From assembly GCA_038146785.1 (NCBI GenBank), contig JAYQSI010000016.1, positions 1 to 64,000 of the forward strand: DNA of 64,000 nt, in the 5' to 3' direction. This DNA comes from VMDJ01 sp038146785 (GTDB lineage: Bacteria > Pseudomonadota > Gammaproteobacteria > Chromatiales > Chromatiaceae). The translations under genes were made by a program, and so were the position numbers. This document shows positions 1-10,168 of the stretch, in pieces (position 1 is the first letter of the stretch; each line of letters begins with the position of its first letter). A model generated the notes under the pieces. That model was given only the letters and a program-made list of their open reading frames with translations, did no database searches and was not told where the DNA came from.

Positions 1-30
1 AATTTAGGTCAATTGTGGCTATTTAATGAA

Positions 31-64
31 AAACCCGCAGCACGCGGGGAGGGTGCTGGGTTTT
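31..64. terminator. Hairpin, probable intrinsic terminator
   Basis: A stem of AAAACCC(G)CAGCAC pairs with GTGCTGGGTTTT with one bulged G. It is followed by TTTT on the plus strand and flanked by A5 on the left, so it could end transcription from either side. It precedes the first phage structural gene in the window and probably ends an upstream late transcript. This is inferred from sequence only. Confidence 0.55.
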
Positions 65-66
65 AA

Positions 67-98
67 AGCCCTAACACCCTAGGGAAGTGTTAGGGGCT
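67..98. other. Second tandem hairpin
   Basis: AGCCC-TAACAC pairs with GTGTTAGGGGCT across a short loop, directly after the previous hairpin. It lacks a U tract of its own. It may be an RNA-processing or stability element in the leader of the next gene, or part of a double terminator. No function is certain. Confidence 0.4.
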
Positions 99-112
99 AT
101 CACGAGAGGAAA

Positions 113-391
113 TGAAAACTTTCGCAAGGAACTGTTGTTAGGATTTAGAATCGTCGATGTCTGATATCCCGACGCGGCAGAGACGCGCCTGTGCCATTTG
201 CTCTGACGAGCTGGTGGTCGAAGCTCTCCGATACGATAGAGAAACTCTATCTCGATAAATTTAAGAATTCGGCACCGGAAGACACCCAGGCACGAGAGAC
301 AGCATATGCGATGCTCCGTGCTTTGCAGGAGTTCCGGGGTCACTTTGAATCCGTGATCATCACGAGGAAAGCTGAAGCGAGAGCAGCTTAA
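113..391 (+). CDS. Small phage protein next to the scaffold gene (frameshifted near start)
   Basis: The intact part (191-391, 66 residues) contains the segment DTQARETAYAMLRALQEFRGH. This is the pattern of short helical proteins encoded between portal and scaffold in podovirus-like and SU10-capsid phages. A better start is the ATG at 113, behind an AGAGGAAA ribosome site: it gives MKTFA and then, after a one-base shift, KELLLGF, as in the family. The reading frame changes again before 191. The role is unknown. The gene would precede the scaffold at 450 in the same late operon. Family membership is by pattern memory only. Confidence 0.5.
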
Positions 392-449
392 AAACTCCGC
401 ATCTGAAGAAGACGCAGCCTCGCTGCATTCTAATAAAGGACATAACACA

Positions 450-1472
450 TGGCTGAGAAGAAACCACTGCCGCCCCGGAAGGGATGCGTGGTGTGCTCGA
501 TATTTATGGAGCCACCGAAGCTCTTACTGACATTCTGAATCGTGACAAACGACAACCTCAGAGCAGCAAGAGCAACTACAACAAGAAGCCCTTGAAGAAG
601 ATGCAGGGCTTGAAGAAGGCGAGTTGTTAGAAGACGCCGAAACTGAAGACCTTTACGAAGACGAAAGTGAAGACTCAGAACTCGCTGATCAGTATGAGGA
701 TGATGTCGAAGAAGACGCTCCAATCGAACCTCGAAAATACACAGTAAAGCCGCTGGCGAGACCTGTTGAGGTGACCGAAGACGAGTTGATATCTGGATAT
801 CAACGGCAGGCTGATTACACGCGCTCTAAGCAGGAAATATCTGAGACTAGGAAGAAGCTAGAGTCAGAACTCCAGGAGCGCAGGCAGAACGTCAACCGGA
901 TGCAGCAGACGCTCCAAACTGTGCAGGCTCAACTCCAGAATCCAAGTAGTTAAGCCTCCTGACGAGGAGTTACGTGACCTCGATCCGACGGAGTACTTGC
1001 CACAAAAAGATGCCTATGACAGGCACCAGACAAAGCTAAGAGCCATCTACGGAAACAGAAGCGGATCGCTGATCAACAACAAAAAGAGTATCAGCAGGCT
1101 TTAGAAGAAATGCGTGTGAAAGAGAATGCGGCCCTATTGGATCGTATTCCCGAATGGCAGGACAATAGCAGGCGTAGAACCAGATACTCGTCAGATGATG
1201 CGCCCCTGCTGCAAGATGCACTAGGTTACACGAAGACGAGTTGATACAGATTTATGACTCTCATCTTGTCTTAGCACTTCAAACTTTGGAAATACGGAGT
1301 CTCAAGCAGACCCCAAATTTAAAGCGAGAAAAAGTAAAAGAACCCAGAAAGTCATCAAATCTAGTCCTCAGCGTAATCACGTAAAAGCAACTCTAAGCTA
1401 GAAGCACGAAAGCGTCTGAAACAAACGGCTCAGTTAATGACAACGCCGCAGTTCTACTTCAAAAGCTCATAG
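450..1472 (+). pseudogene. Phage scaffold (capsid assembly) protein, interrupted by indels
   Basis: Reads as an acidic, coiled-coil-rich protein in several frames. The best preserved stretch (624-953) is a Glu/Asp-rich N-terminal part followed by VEVTEDELISGYQRQADYTR and a charged heptad-like helix, typical of scaffolds of phages with SU10-like capsids. Continuations in other frames are ALLDRIPEWQD and LLQDALGYTEDELIQIYDSH (about 1130-1265). A lysine-rich tail (KRLKQTGSVNDNAAVLL) ends near the TAG at 1470. It lies directly upstream of the capsid gene, the standard position. At least four single-base frame changes interrupt it, so either sequencing error or decay has occurred. Confidence 0.65.
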
Positions 1473-1481
1473 GAGAATTTT

Positions 1482-2438
1482 ATGGCAGTACCTGCAAGTA
1501 CTTTCAACGACATGCGGCCATCGGTACGCGTGAATCATTACCAGACGTTATTTGGGATGTTAGTAAATCAGAATGTCCATTTTAAGCAACGTGGGCAAAA
1601 CGTCAGCTAAAAACGTGCTTCATGAATGGCAGACAGACGTTCTTGCAACAGCCGCCGCGAACAAACAGGTCATGAGGGCGACGATATTGCCAATAACGCT
1701 GTTACCCCGACTGTAAGGATTGGCAACTACACCCAAATCCTCGCAAAGACGGTCCAGATTTCTGGAACTCTTGAGGCTACTGATAAAGCCGGTCGCGCAG
1801 GCGAGATGGCCTATCAAATGGCTCGTAGAGCGAAAGAGCTCAAACTCGATCTTGAATTTGCCTTTAGTGCAGAGAATGCAGCATCGAGCGCCGGTTCATC
1901 TTCGACCGCTCGTGTTATGGGTGGATTGGAGTCTGGGCTTTCCACAAACATCTCATCGGGAACGAGTGGTTCGACCACAGCTATTTCTGGTGCGACCTGG
2001 ACGGCTCCAACGGACGGCACCCAACGTGCCCTAACCGAGACCTTGGTGAAGACTGTCATTAAGTCCATGTGGACCAATGGCGGCGATCCCAAGATCGCAA
2101 TGGTTGGACCGGTTAATAAGCAGAACTTCTCTGGATTGGCTGGTATCGCTGCACAAAGATACATGGCGGAAGGTTCAAGCCCGACGACCATTATCGGTGC
2201 CGCTGACCTGTATGTGTCAGACTTCGGCGAAACAGCGATTGTGCCATCTCGGATACAACGGGATCGCACGGCTCTATTTGTCGATCCTGAGTATGCCGCT
2301 GTGGCGATGCTTCGGGACTTCCAGACCAGCGATTTAGCGAAGACTGGCGACTCCGAGAGAAAACAAATTGTTGTCGAAGCGACTCTCGAACTTCGGAACG
2401 AAAAAGCTCACGGCAAAATCGCAGACCTCACGGTCTAA
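1482..2438 (+). CDS. Major capsid protein, SU10/DUF5309 type
   Basis: Forms the head shell. From ATG 1482 the product begins MAVPASTF, then in shifted frames gives AIGTRESLPDVIWDVSKSE and ASAKNVLHEWQTDVLATA-like text. From 1626 it runs open to 2438 (VTPTVRIGNYTQILAKTVQISGT, then a long alpha/beta body ending KAHGKIADLTV). The STF...HEWQTD N-terminal signature and the NYTQI...VSGT segment belong to the DUF5309/SU10 capsid family. Total length would be about 318 residues, usual for the family. Only the first 50 codons are disrupted. The next feature is a hairpin terminator, expected after a highly expressed capsid gene. Confidence 0.8.
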
Positions 2439-2447
2439 GGCATATGC

Positions 2448-2475
2448 AAAGGGGAGGGCCGGCTCTCCTTTTTGT
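2448..2475 (+). terminator. Intrinsic terminator after capsid gene
   Basis: AAAGGGGAG pairs with CTCTCCTTT (one G-T pair) around a GGCCGG centre and runs into TTTTTG, 10 bases after the capsid stop. It would reduce transcription beyond the capsid gene. Confidence 0.75.
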
Positions 2476-2487
2476 TTGGGAGAGATT

Positions 2488-2799
2488 ATGGCTGATATTA
2501 AACGCATCTTGGAATACGACCCAACAACTCGGACCAAGACAACATTTCATTATGACTGGAAAACAAACGACACGATCTTCGAGTCTAATCAGGATGCTGA
2601 GCCCTTCCTGGAGGACAACAAGATTTGGCGTAATCACGTTGCCCAGGACCGGAGAAACGATTTCAGACGGGTGGCATCAATTCCGCTTAATGTTTTCTAT
2701 TCGATACCCAGAGAGATACGCCAAGACAGTAAAGCATTACGTCGCTGGTTGAATGATCCTGACAACGCTGCCTTTAAAACGTGGCACGGGACTGTTTGA
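2488..2799 (+). CDS. Conserved small phage structural-region protein
   Basis: Intact 103-residue product starting MADIKRILEYDP after a GAGAG ribosome site. The C-terminal RRWLNDPDNAAFKTWHGTV matches a pattern (RWLNDPENxxFRT) common to small proteins encoded between capsid and adaptor genes in podoviruses with this module. The function is not known; a head-completion or capsid-linked role is inferred from position. Its TGA overlaps the next ATG (TGATG at 2797-2801), so the two genes are translationally coupled. One of the few undisturbed late genes. Confidence 0.65.
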   Translation: MADIKRILEYDPTTRTKTTFHYDWKTNDTIFESNQDAEPFLEDNKIWRNHVAQDRRNDFRRVASIPLNVFYSIPREIRQDSKALRRWLNDPDNAAFKTWHGTV

Positions 2800-3422
2800 T
2801 GGCGCTCGATACTTTTTCAAACCTAAAATCTGTTATCGCTGATTATTTAGCGCGAGACGATCTGACAACACAGATACCAGATTTTATTCGCCTTGCTGAA
2901 AGCCGAATGGATAAGGAATTGCGAGTGCGCGAGTTGATTAAACGCGCCACAACTTCGACCACCACAGGCGACGATACTGTTAATTTGCCTACCGATTTTC
3001 TCGGCGTTATTCGACATCTTTATTGAAGGCTCACCCAAGAAGCAGCTTTCCTATGTCACACCGTCTCAATACTCGGCTGTTTACGGCGGCTCTGTTGTCG
3101 GAAAACCCTCGATCTACACGATTTTGGGGGCAGAGTTTCGCTTAGGGCCCAAGCCAGACACCTCCTATACATTGGAAGTTTTGTATCACCAAAGAATACC
3201 TAATTTGTCAGATAGTCAGACAACCAATGACATCCTGACAAATTATCCTGAATTGTACTTGTACGGCGCTTTGATAGAGGCGGAGCCTTTCTTCAAAACG
3301 ATGCACGGGTGCAACATGGTTGTCGTCTCTACGGCAATGCCGTAAGCGCAGCCGCAATCTCCGATGAAGGTGGCAAGTTCACCGGGGTACTTCGCGCAAC
3401 ATCACTATATGAGATTAAATAA
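2799..3422 (+). pseudogene. Phage adaptor (head-tail connector) protein, frameshifted
   Basis: Part one (2799-3026) reads SNLKSVIADYLARDDLTTQIPDFIRLAESRMDKELRVRE (seen in pieces), the classic N-terminus of phage adaptor/gateway proteins that attach the tail to the portal. Part two resumes in another frame with LSYVTPSQYSAVYGG, then ILGAEFRLGPKPDTSYTLEV and NYPELYLYGALIEAEPF (3124-3345). A third frame gives the last residues (SDEGGKFTGVLRATSLYEIK) to the TAA at 3420. Together about 205 residues, the normal family length. Two or more indels interrupt it. The next ATG follows the stop immediately. Confidence 0.7.
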
Positions 3423-3806
3423 ATGTCAGCGATGTCAAACTATCTTGAGAACGAGATTCTCGATCACGTGCTGGGAACTGGGGCGTACACGCACCCATCC
3501 CAAGTTTATATCGGTCTAGCCACCGCCTCATTTGGTGAGGGTAACACCGGTACCGAATTGTCTGGTAATGGGTATGCCAGACAAGCAATTAACTTTTCTG
3601 CCGCATCAGGCGGCACCACCTCTAACAATGCAAACGTCGACTTTCCGGCAGCAACAGCTTCTTGTGGAATTGGTATTCTATGGTTTTTCGATGCGTCCTC
3701 CTCAGGGAACCTACTGATCCATGGCGCGTTCAGCACCGCTAAAACGATAGCCACCGGCGATATCCTTCGTGTGGCAAGTGGGGAACTGGACGTAACGGCT
3801 GCGTAA
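3423..3806 (+). CDS. Phage tail-fibre-type structural protein
   Basis: Intact 127-residue protein. The N-terminus MSAMSNYLENEILDHVLGTG and the later YVGL-like, GNGYARQAINFSAASGG and GNLLIHGAFSTAKTIATGD segments recall small virion proteins often labelled tail fibre protein in podoviruses and siphoviruses. The beta-rich composition suggests a jelly-roll-like virion component. It sits between the adaptor gene and the repeat-rich tail gene, consistent with a tail or decoration role. The exact position in the virion is not known. Confidence 0.65.
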   Translation: MSAMSNYLENEILDHVLGTGAYTHPSQVYIGLATASFGEGNTGTELSGNGYARQAINFSAASGGTTSNNANVDFPAATASCGIGILWFFDASSSGNLLIHGAFSTAKTIATGDILRVASGELDVTAA

Positions 3807-3814
3807 TTACTTAA

Positions 3815-6224
3815 ATGGCTGAGATACTCGGGCCTACCCTTGAACAGCTAGATCAATGGGGGTCCATAGACGATCTTGATTTTATTGGGTCTCTCGAAGA
3901 CCTTGATAATATCAATCGTTTTGAAGCATCCGATAGTGTAAGCGTTGCAATAACGGCGGTTGCCTCTGGAAATCGTATCCAGAAGGTAGCCGCCACTGCA
4001 TCTATTCCAGTCACACAATCCAGTGCGGTGAAACGCATTCAGAGTGTGGCGGATGCCGAGACTATTACCATCACGCAATCGAGTGCGATCAAACGTATTC
4101 AAAGTGTCAGTGATGCAGTCTCAATAGCGATCACACAATCTGCGTCGATCCAAAGATTTACGAAGGTCAGTGACGCTGTATCTATAGCCATCACGCAGTC
4201 GAGTGCGGTTAAACGCATTCAAAATGTTGCAGATGCAGTCAGTATTTCAATTACTGAAGCTGCAATAGCAACACCCGTCAGAAAATTAAGCGATGCAGTA
4301 AACATAGCTATAACTCAATCGAGTTTAGCTCAACGCATCCAAGAATTTGCCGATAGTGTAAATATAGCGATAACCGAAACGGCTATCGTCAAGAAAATAC
4401 AATCGGTCTCTGACGCTGTAAGTATTACCCTTACAGAAAGTGCGATTGCAAAGGCTACATTAGCGGTCAGTGACACCGCAAAACCTTGCAATTACACAAT
4501 CAGCAATAATTCAACGTATCCAATCAGTTTCTGATGCGGTGAGTATTGCAATCACTGAGGCGGGTATCATTACCCGGTTCAGACAAATGGATGATAGCGT
4601 GTCACTGGCTATCACCGAGGCCGGTGCTGCGACTCCAATTAGAACTGTTGCATCATCGATTACTTTGGTGAATTTGAGTCAGCATTGGAACTCAATTCAA
4701 AGCGTGTCGTCGGCTGTAAATGTTTCAATGACAGAAACAGCCTCTGTACAGAGAATACAGACTGTTTCGAGTGCCGTTACGTTAGCACTAAACCAGACGG
4801 CAGCACTGTTATCTGCGTCTGCCCGATTACCGAAAGCGCAAACCAACCCAACTTTATAGCGGCAGTATCAGCAAGCGACTCAATTGCTATTACAGAAACT
4901 GCCCCCTATTTTCATAGCGGCAGCTCAAGCGTCAGACTCAATAGCCATTACAGATAGCTCTGAGGCTACAAGAATTGATTAGCGGAAGCTTCAGATAGCG
5001 TTGCTATTACAGAGACGGCGGAGCAGAAACGCATCCAATCAACAGGTGCCTCCGATAGTGTTTCTATAACGGAGACCGCTGAACAAAAACGCATTCAATC
5101 GGTGGATGCAACAAACACAATAGCGATCACTGAAACATCAAATGCAGTCGGAATATTTGCTGTTTCTTCTTCGATCACTTTAACGAACATCCAAACCTCG
5201 ATTGGCACACGCATCCAACAGGCTTCGGCGAGTGCCGATATATCAATAACCGAAAATGCGACAGCTAATGTCACGGCTATTGGTTCAGCAACAGCCGATA
5301 TTGCGATCACAGAGAGTGTCGCAATTAATAGAATACAAAGTGTATCGTCTTCGATCACGTTAACGAACATCGAAAGTGCAATTGGAACTCGGGTCCAATC
5401 AGTCTCTGCAAGCGCAGATATTGCGATTACTGAGAGCGCCAACTGTCGGGATCTTTTCGCTGCTCTCATCAAGTGTCGAAATAGTAAATATTCAGACATC
5501 AATCGGGACACGGATACAGCATTTCTCTGCTAGTGCAGACATTGCGATAACTGAAAGTGCCAGTGCTAATGTTACAGCAATTGCAGCCGCCAGTGCGGAT
5601 CTCGCTCTTACTGAAAGCGCACTTGTACAACGCATTCAAGAATTAACAGCAAGTGATGAAATTGCAATTACCGAAGCTGGAATATTAACCAGACTTCGAC
5701 AAGTCTCCGATGAAGCCAATATCGCTCTCACAGAGACGGCTAATGCAGTTGGTATTTTTGTTGTTAGCTCTTCGATTGAAATTGCCAATATACAGACTTC
5801 AATCGGCACAAGAATACAAAGTGTATCGGCCTCTGCGTCGATTGAGATAACAGAATCTGCGATTGCCCGAGGCGTAGTTCTAACAAGTGCAAGTCAATCG
5901 ATTGCAATCACGGAAGCAGCTCTCGTACAGGCAATCAGAAAAATGGATGGCTCTGAAACGATTAGGATTAGAGCGCAACTAATTTCGACACCCTAATCGC
6001 ATTTTTCAGCTTCTCGGCATCAGGCACAATTTCGATTACCGAAAACACGCCTCTCATTGGCTATCTGCTTGATGCAGAGACCCCGGCACCGTTGCCACTA
6101 TCGATAACGACTGAGGCTGACTGCACTTATTATTGGAACGAAGTCGAGATCAGCGCAGACATGGACTGCCGTTCTAGCTGGCACCAACACATGGACAGAA
6201 CAAATTGACCACACCCTTCAGTAA
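3815..6224 (+). pseudogene. Giant repeat-containing phage tail/structural protein, interrupted
   Basis: Begins MAEILGPTLEQLDQW with a short acidic head, then consists almost entirely of a 20-residue repeat of the form sDAvSIAITQSsAvkRIQs. The open stretches are 3815-4534, 4470-4859, 5102-5533 and 5376-5996. The end (LAGTNTWTEQIDHTLQ, stop at 6222) lies in another frame. Residue alternation (Val-Ser-Ile-Ala-Ile-Thr) suggests stacked beta strands, as in a beta-solenoid or fibrous shaft. Reassembled it would be about 800 residues. Position before the stabilisation-like gene suggests a tail or fibre shaft. No domain name is assigned, and at least four indels break it. Confidence 0.6.
3925..5990 (+). 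repeat. 60-bp (20-codon) tandem repeat array, about 34 diverged copies
   Basis: A coding repeat with exact 60-base spacing: in successive units the ATCACGCAATC-like block (Ile-Thr-Gln-Ser) recurs every 60 bases, e.g. ending near 4020, 4080, 4140 and 4200. Units are strongly diverged at DNA level but conserved in protein sense. A second unit type (VSSSITLTNIQTSIGTRIQ) alternates with the SADIAITESA type after about 5160, giving a longer-order repeat in the second half. Confidence 0.85.
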
Positions 6225-7660
6225 TTTTGCACCCGATGCATCGGACCTGATGAACTTTACGCATGACGTATCAAACGTCTTGCCGGGAGAAACCAGTTAC
6301 AGACCGGCTAAGTCCATTGCAGCACTGACGCCAACAGCGGCGGATGCTCGAATAACCGGTATAGTGGGAACCGATACCTCTGGTGGAACTAAATATGTGT
6401 TCGCAGGAAACGCTTCTAAGCTCTACCAGCTCCAAGGGCAGACCTTAACGGATAAATCCAAAAGCGGGGGATATTCAACCGCCAGTGGTGAGCGTTGGGT
6501 GTTTGCGGTTTTTGGAAGCACGATACTCGCCAGTAATTATAGCGATCCAATTCAAAGCTGGCAGATTGGGACAAGCTCGGCGTGGGCGGATCTAAGCGGT
6601 ACACCACCCCAAGCTCGTGCAATGGCGACCGTCAGAGATTTTCTCGTGACCGGAGATATTATTGAAAGCTCGACCGCCTATGAGAATAGAGTTAGATGGT
6701 CAGCAATTGGTGACGAGACAAATTGGACCATTGGCACCAGCACACAAAGTGATTTTCAAACGATATTTGATGGTGGGAATGTACAAGCCATAACAGGAGG
6801 AGAATTTGGTTTAATTCTCTGCAAGCGATCCATTACCCGGATGGATTATGTCGGCTCGCCCTTAATCTTCCAGTTTGATCAGATCGCAGCGAACAGAGGA
6901 CTAGCAGCGAGAGATGCGGTTGCGAGGGTAGGGGCCACAACTTATTGGCTAGACCATGACGGGTTTTATTCGTTTGATGGTGCAAAAATTAATCCTATTG
7001 GATTTGGTAAAGTAAATCGGTTTTTCTGGAATGATGTAAAGCGCACCGCAATTGATCGAACGACTTGTGCGGCTGACCCTATAAATGATTAATTTGTTGG
7101 AGCTATGTATCTGAGCGCAGCTCTGAGCCTGATCGGGTGCTGGTTTACAATTACAGAGTAGATCGATGGGCAAAATTTGATCAGGACCATACCCTTATTG
7201 GTCAGCTTGTCACGCCAGACACGACTTTAGAAGAATTAGATTCTGTTGCCTCTCAGCTTGATGATCACACTGTAAGTTTTGACGCTGATGTATCGAGGTG
7301 GGACTTACAATTAGCAACAGCAACCACCGATCATAAAATAGCAACATTTTCCGGTCCAAATTTAGCGGCATCAGGCTTGATACACCAGAGGCGGCTTTCG
7401 CAGGGCCTCGAAAGGCACTTGTTCGAGGTGTCAGGCCAGTCGTTACAGGTGGGACTTTAACAGCACAGATTGCGTCACGAGATCGACTGAATGACGCGGA
7501 AGGCACTTTCAGCTCGGCATCTTCACAAAACGCAAACGGCATATGTCCGTTGAGAAGTAACGGGCGCTACCACAAAACCCGGATCAATATCGCTGCCGGT
7601 TCAAATTGGGATCATGCGATTGGTTTGGAAGTTGATTTTATACCAGGTGGTGCGAGATGA
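6205..7660 (+). pseudogene. Phage virion stabilisation-like structural protein, frameshifted
   Basis: The main open part is 6205-7092 (295 residues). It begins at a TTG (MTTPFSNFAPD); an in-frame ATG lies at 6250. The text includes VSNVLPGETSYRPAKSI, then a string of short beta motifs (TKYVFAGNASKLYQL, GERWVFAVFG, RVRWSAIGDETNWT). This beta-propeller-like pattern is found in roughly 450-500-residue podovirus proteins encoded after the adaptor. Continuations in other frames (7140-7460, then SRDRLNDAEGTFSS and HAIGLEVDFIPGGAR) restore the usual length and end at TGA 7658. That stop overlaps the next ATG. Stabilisation of the packaged head or tail tip is an inference from position. Confidence 0.6.
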
Positions 7661-7971
7661 GCGGATATCGAACACTCCCAAGTTTCGGAACAACAGACTC
7701 AAGAGCAATCGCTCTCGCAGTTAGGCAACTAGCCAATGGGAAGATTAACAGCACCGGAACAGTGACGCTGACCGCAGCCGCTACAACGACACAGATAGCT
7801 GATCAAAGAGCAGGCGGCGACAGCGTCATTTTACTCATGCCTCAGACTGCAAATGCAGCAACGGCAATTTCAACCACCTATGTCAGCGCACGAACAAAAC
7901 AGAGTTTTACGCTGACGCATACAAACAACGCGCAAACAGACCGGACCTTCGGGTACGTAGTTTTAGGTTAG
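7657..7971 (+). CDS. Small conserved phage structural-region protein
   Basis: Intact 104-residue product. Its C-terminal half (ANAATAISTTYVSARTKQSFTLTHTNNAQTDRTFGYV) has the ATTYV...GSFTxxHxNxxxxDRTF pattern of short proteins encoded after the stabilisation-like gene in many podoviruses. Predicted all-beta. The start overlaps the previous stop (ATGA), so it is coupled. The role in the particle is unknown; family recognition is by pattern only. Confidence 0.6.
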   Translation: MSGYRTLPSFGTTDSRAIALAVRQLANGKINSTGTVTLTAAATTTQIADQRAGGDSVILLMPQTANAATAISTTYVSARTKQSFTLTHTNNAQTDRTFGYVVLG

Positions 7972-7982
7972 GAGATCAAAAT

Positions 7983-8810
7983 ATGAGCGGAGACGGCGGA
8001 TCAAGATCACGGATGGTCGAACAGACATCGACCACTGAACCACCCGAGTACGCAAAGCCGTACCTAGAGGACGTTCTCGCAGAGGCAAAGACCGAGTTTG
8101 AGAGTGATCGACCCTCTTATTATCCGGGATCGACCATTGCAGATCGAAGCCCTCAATCAGAGTTAGCGTTACAAATGACCGAAAGTGCGGCGTTAGGTGG
8201 CTCACCCTTGGTTGGTCAGGCACAAGACCTCGCTGGAGCAACGATGCGGGGTGATTTCTTAAATGCCGGTAACCCTTATTTCCAAGGGGCGGTCGATGCT
8301 GCAACAAGGCCGGTGATCTCTAATGTTCAAAGCCAGTTTGCCTCAGGTGGACGGCTCGGAAGCGGAGCTAACCAAGACGTTATGGCGCGAGCTGTCGGGG
8401 ATATCTCCAGCAAGATGGCTTACGACAACTATGCGAGGGAAAGGGCAGCGCAGGAGCGAGCCATTGGCATGGTGCCGGGTTTACGAGAAATGGATTTTGA
8501 TGACGCTCGAAGACTAGCTGGTGTTGGTGCTGCAAGAGATGCCGAAGCACAAGCAAGACTCTCAGCGGATATTGATCGTTTCAATTTTGGTCAAAATGTC
8601 GGTCGTCAGAAACTTGGTGATTATGCCTCACTTGTTAGAGGCGGAACTTATGGCGGCAACACAAACAAACGTCACACCAAACTTTTATAACCCGGCTGCT
8701 AACTATCTTGGCCTTGGCCTCGGCGCAGCCTCGCTTGGCTCGATGTTGTTTGAGGCCCGACAGCGGCAGCCGGTGGAGCGGGTATGGGCTTACTATCGAG
8801 GTTATTTTAA
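7983..8810 (+). CDS. Phage internal/tail structural protein (one frameshift near the end)
   Basis: Open from 7983 to 8690 after a GGAGAT ribosome site. It begins with a disordered stretch (EQTSTTEPPEYAKPYLEDVL), then YYPGSTIADRSPQSELALQM and GDFLNAGNPYFQGAVDAATRPV, followed by a helical region with ASGGRLGSGANQDVMARA. This order is seen in podovirus structural proteins often named tail fibre domain or internal protein. One frame change near 8655 joins it to NVTPNFYNPAANYLGLGLGAAS and a final GAGMGLLSRLF before TAA 8808. Full length would be about 275 residues. The next ATG lies three bases beyond. Confidence 0.6.
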
Positions 8811-8812
8811 TA

Positions 8813-10168
8813 ATGGCGATGGACTACATGAAAATGCTTGGGCTAGGGGGTAACCCTATGCTCTCAAACCAGCAAATAATGGGTTTGCTTGGTGTTGACC
8901 CTCGACGTTCATTACAAAGAGGGTTGCTTGCTGCGGCGGCACCACTTTTAGAGGCTGGCGCAGGAGGATCGAGGCCGTCTGACGCGAGTCTCGGACGTGC
9001 GCTTGGACGTGCGGGTATGGCTGGTATGAAGGCCTATGACGACACACAAACACTAGGGATGGCGCGAGGTCTTGGTAGATTAAAGTTTGCTAATCAAATC
9101 GCTGATCTTGAGCAGAAACGAATGCGACGAAATTTTGCTCAAGAAATGCTTGCAGGCGGAGATCCTCAACCTCAGATGCCCCAAGCGATGGTAGAACCAG
9201 AAACGGGTTTCGCTGCCTCGGATTGGTTAGCAGCCAATGAGATGCTTCCCTCAACCGACACCTGTTCAAACCCAACCCGGTCTATCTAGGCAGAACCGAC
9301 AAGAAGTGGCCTCCGTTGCTTAAGTGAGGGTATTGGGGATGCTTTGGAACGAAGGCGTCAAATTCTAAAAGATGCGAGGACAGATTTTAATAAGGATTAT
9401 GATCGGTTTGGTCGATTAACTCCGGGAGGGTCTCGAAAGTTAGAGCGAACCTATCGTGCTGATTTTAATAAAGACCCATCGATTCAAACCTTTAAGCAAG
9501 CAAGATCACAATGGTCATCGGCGGTAAACGCTGCCCAACAAAATACCAGAGCGGCCGACGTTTCTTTAGTTTATGCCATCGCTAAAATTTACGACCCAAC
9601 CTCAGTGGTGAGGGAAGGTGAGTACAATATGGTGATTAAGAACACCAATGCACTTCCAGCGATGTTGGTTAATTACATTAAGTCTGTAACAGAAGGTAAA
9701 TCCGCTCTTAGCGCGAAAGCCAAGCAGGATTTGATTTCTGCGGCTGCCGGTCGAATGGAAGGATACCGCAACAATACGAGGTATCTCCGAGACCGAGTAA
9801 GTTATCTCGCTGAGAGAGATAACCTCGATCCTAAGGCGATTTATAGTGTCGAGGAGTTCCAAGAAAGTTACGACCCCAGTGAACTTACCTTCAAAGATAC
9901 GACGCCTGGCGCGACAGACTTTAACAAGGTGCGGATCAATACGGAGAATTTATCAACAACGTCAGACAAACAGCTAAGTCGCCTTTTTCGACGAATGCAA
10001 AAAGATCCTAATCGTTACTCCCCGTTTGAAATTAATGCTGTCGGAGAAGAAATCAAAAAAGAGGGGTCTCTGATGGGTAAACTTTATGACGAGTGGGAGA
10101 GAAGTTTTGGCACCAAAACCCAAGATGCTGAGACATCAGATATCGGCAGTGAAGTCGGGGTAGGGTAG
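8813..10168 (+). pseudogene. Phage internal virion protein, frameshifted
   Basis: Two open parts. 8813-9289 starts MAMDYMKMLGLGG and has a Gly/Ala-rich helical N-terminus (LLAAAAPLLEAGAGGSRPSD). 9344-10168 is long and helical, with LVYAIAKIYDPTSVVREGEY, a stretch recurrent in internal core or ejection proteins of podoviruses. The C-terminal part is charged. Residue composition (few Cys, many Arg/Ala/Leu, long helices) fits an ejected core protein that enters the host with the DNA. An indel near 9300 separates the parts. It may be continuous with the next gene: no clear ribosome site separates them, and one base change at about 10160 would fuse them. Confidence 0.6.

Noticed and set aside
5095..5511. 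Minus-strand open frame within the repeat array
   Set aside because: It is the antisense of the tandem repeat and shows no family match or ribosome site.
3925..5990. 60-base repeats as a CRISPR array
   Set aside because: The units are in-frame coding repeats with strong protein conservation and diverged DNA, no constant repeat/unique spacer alternation, and no cas genes.
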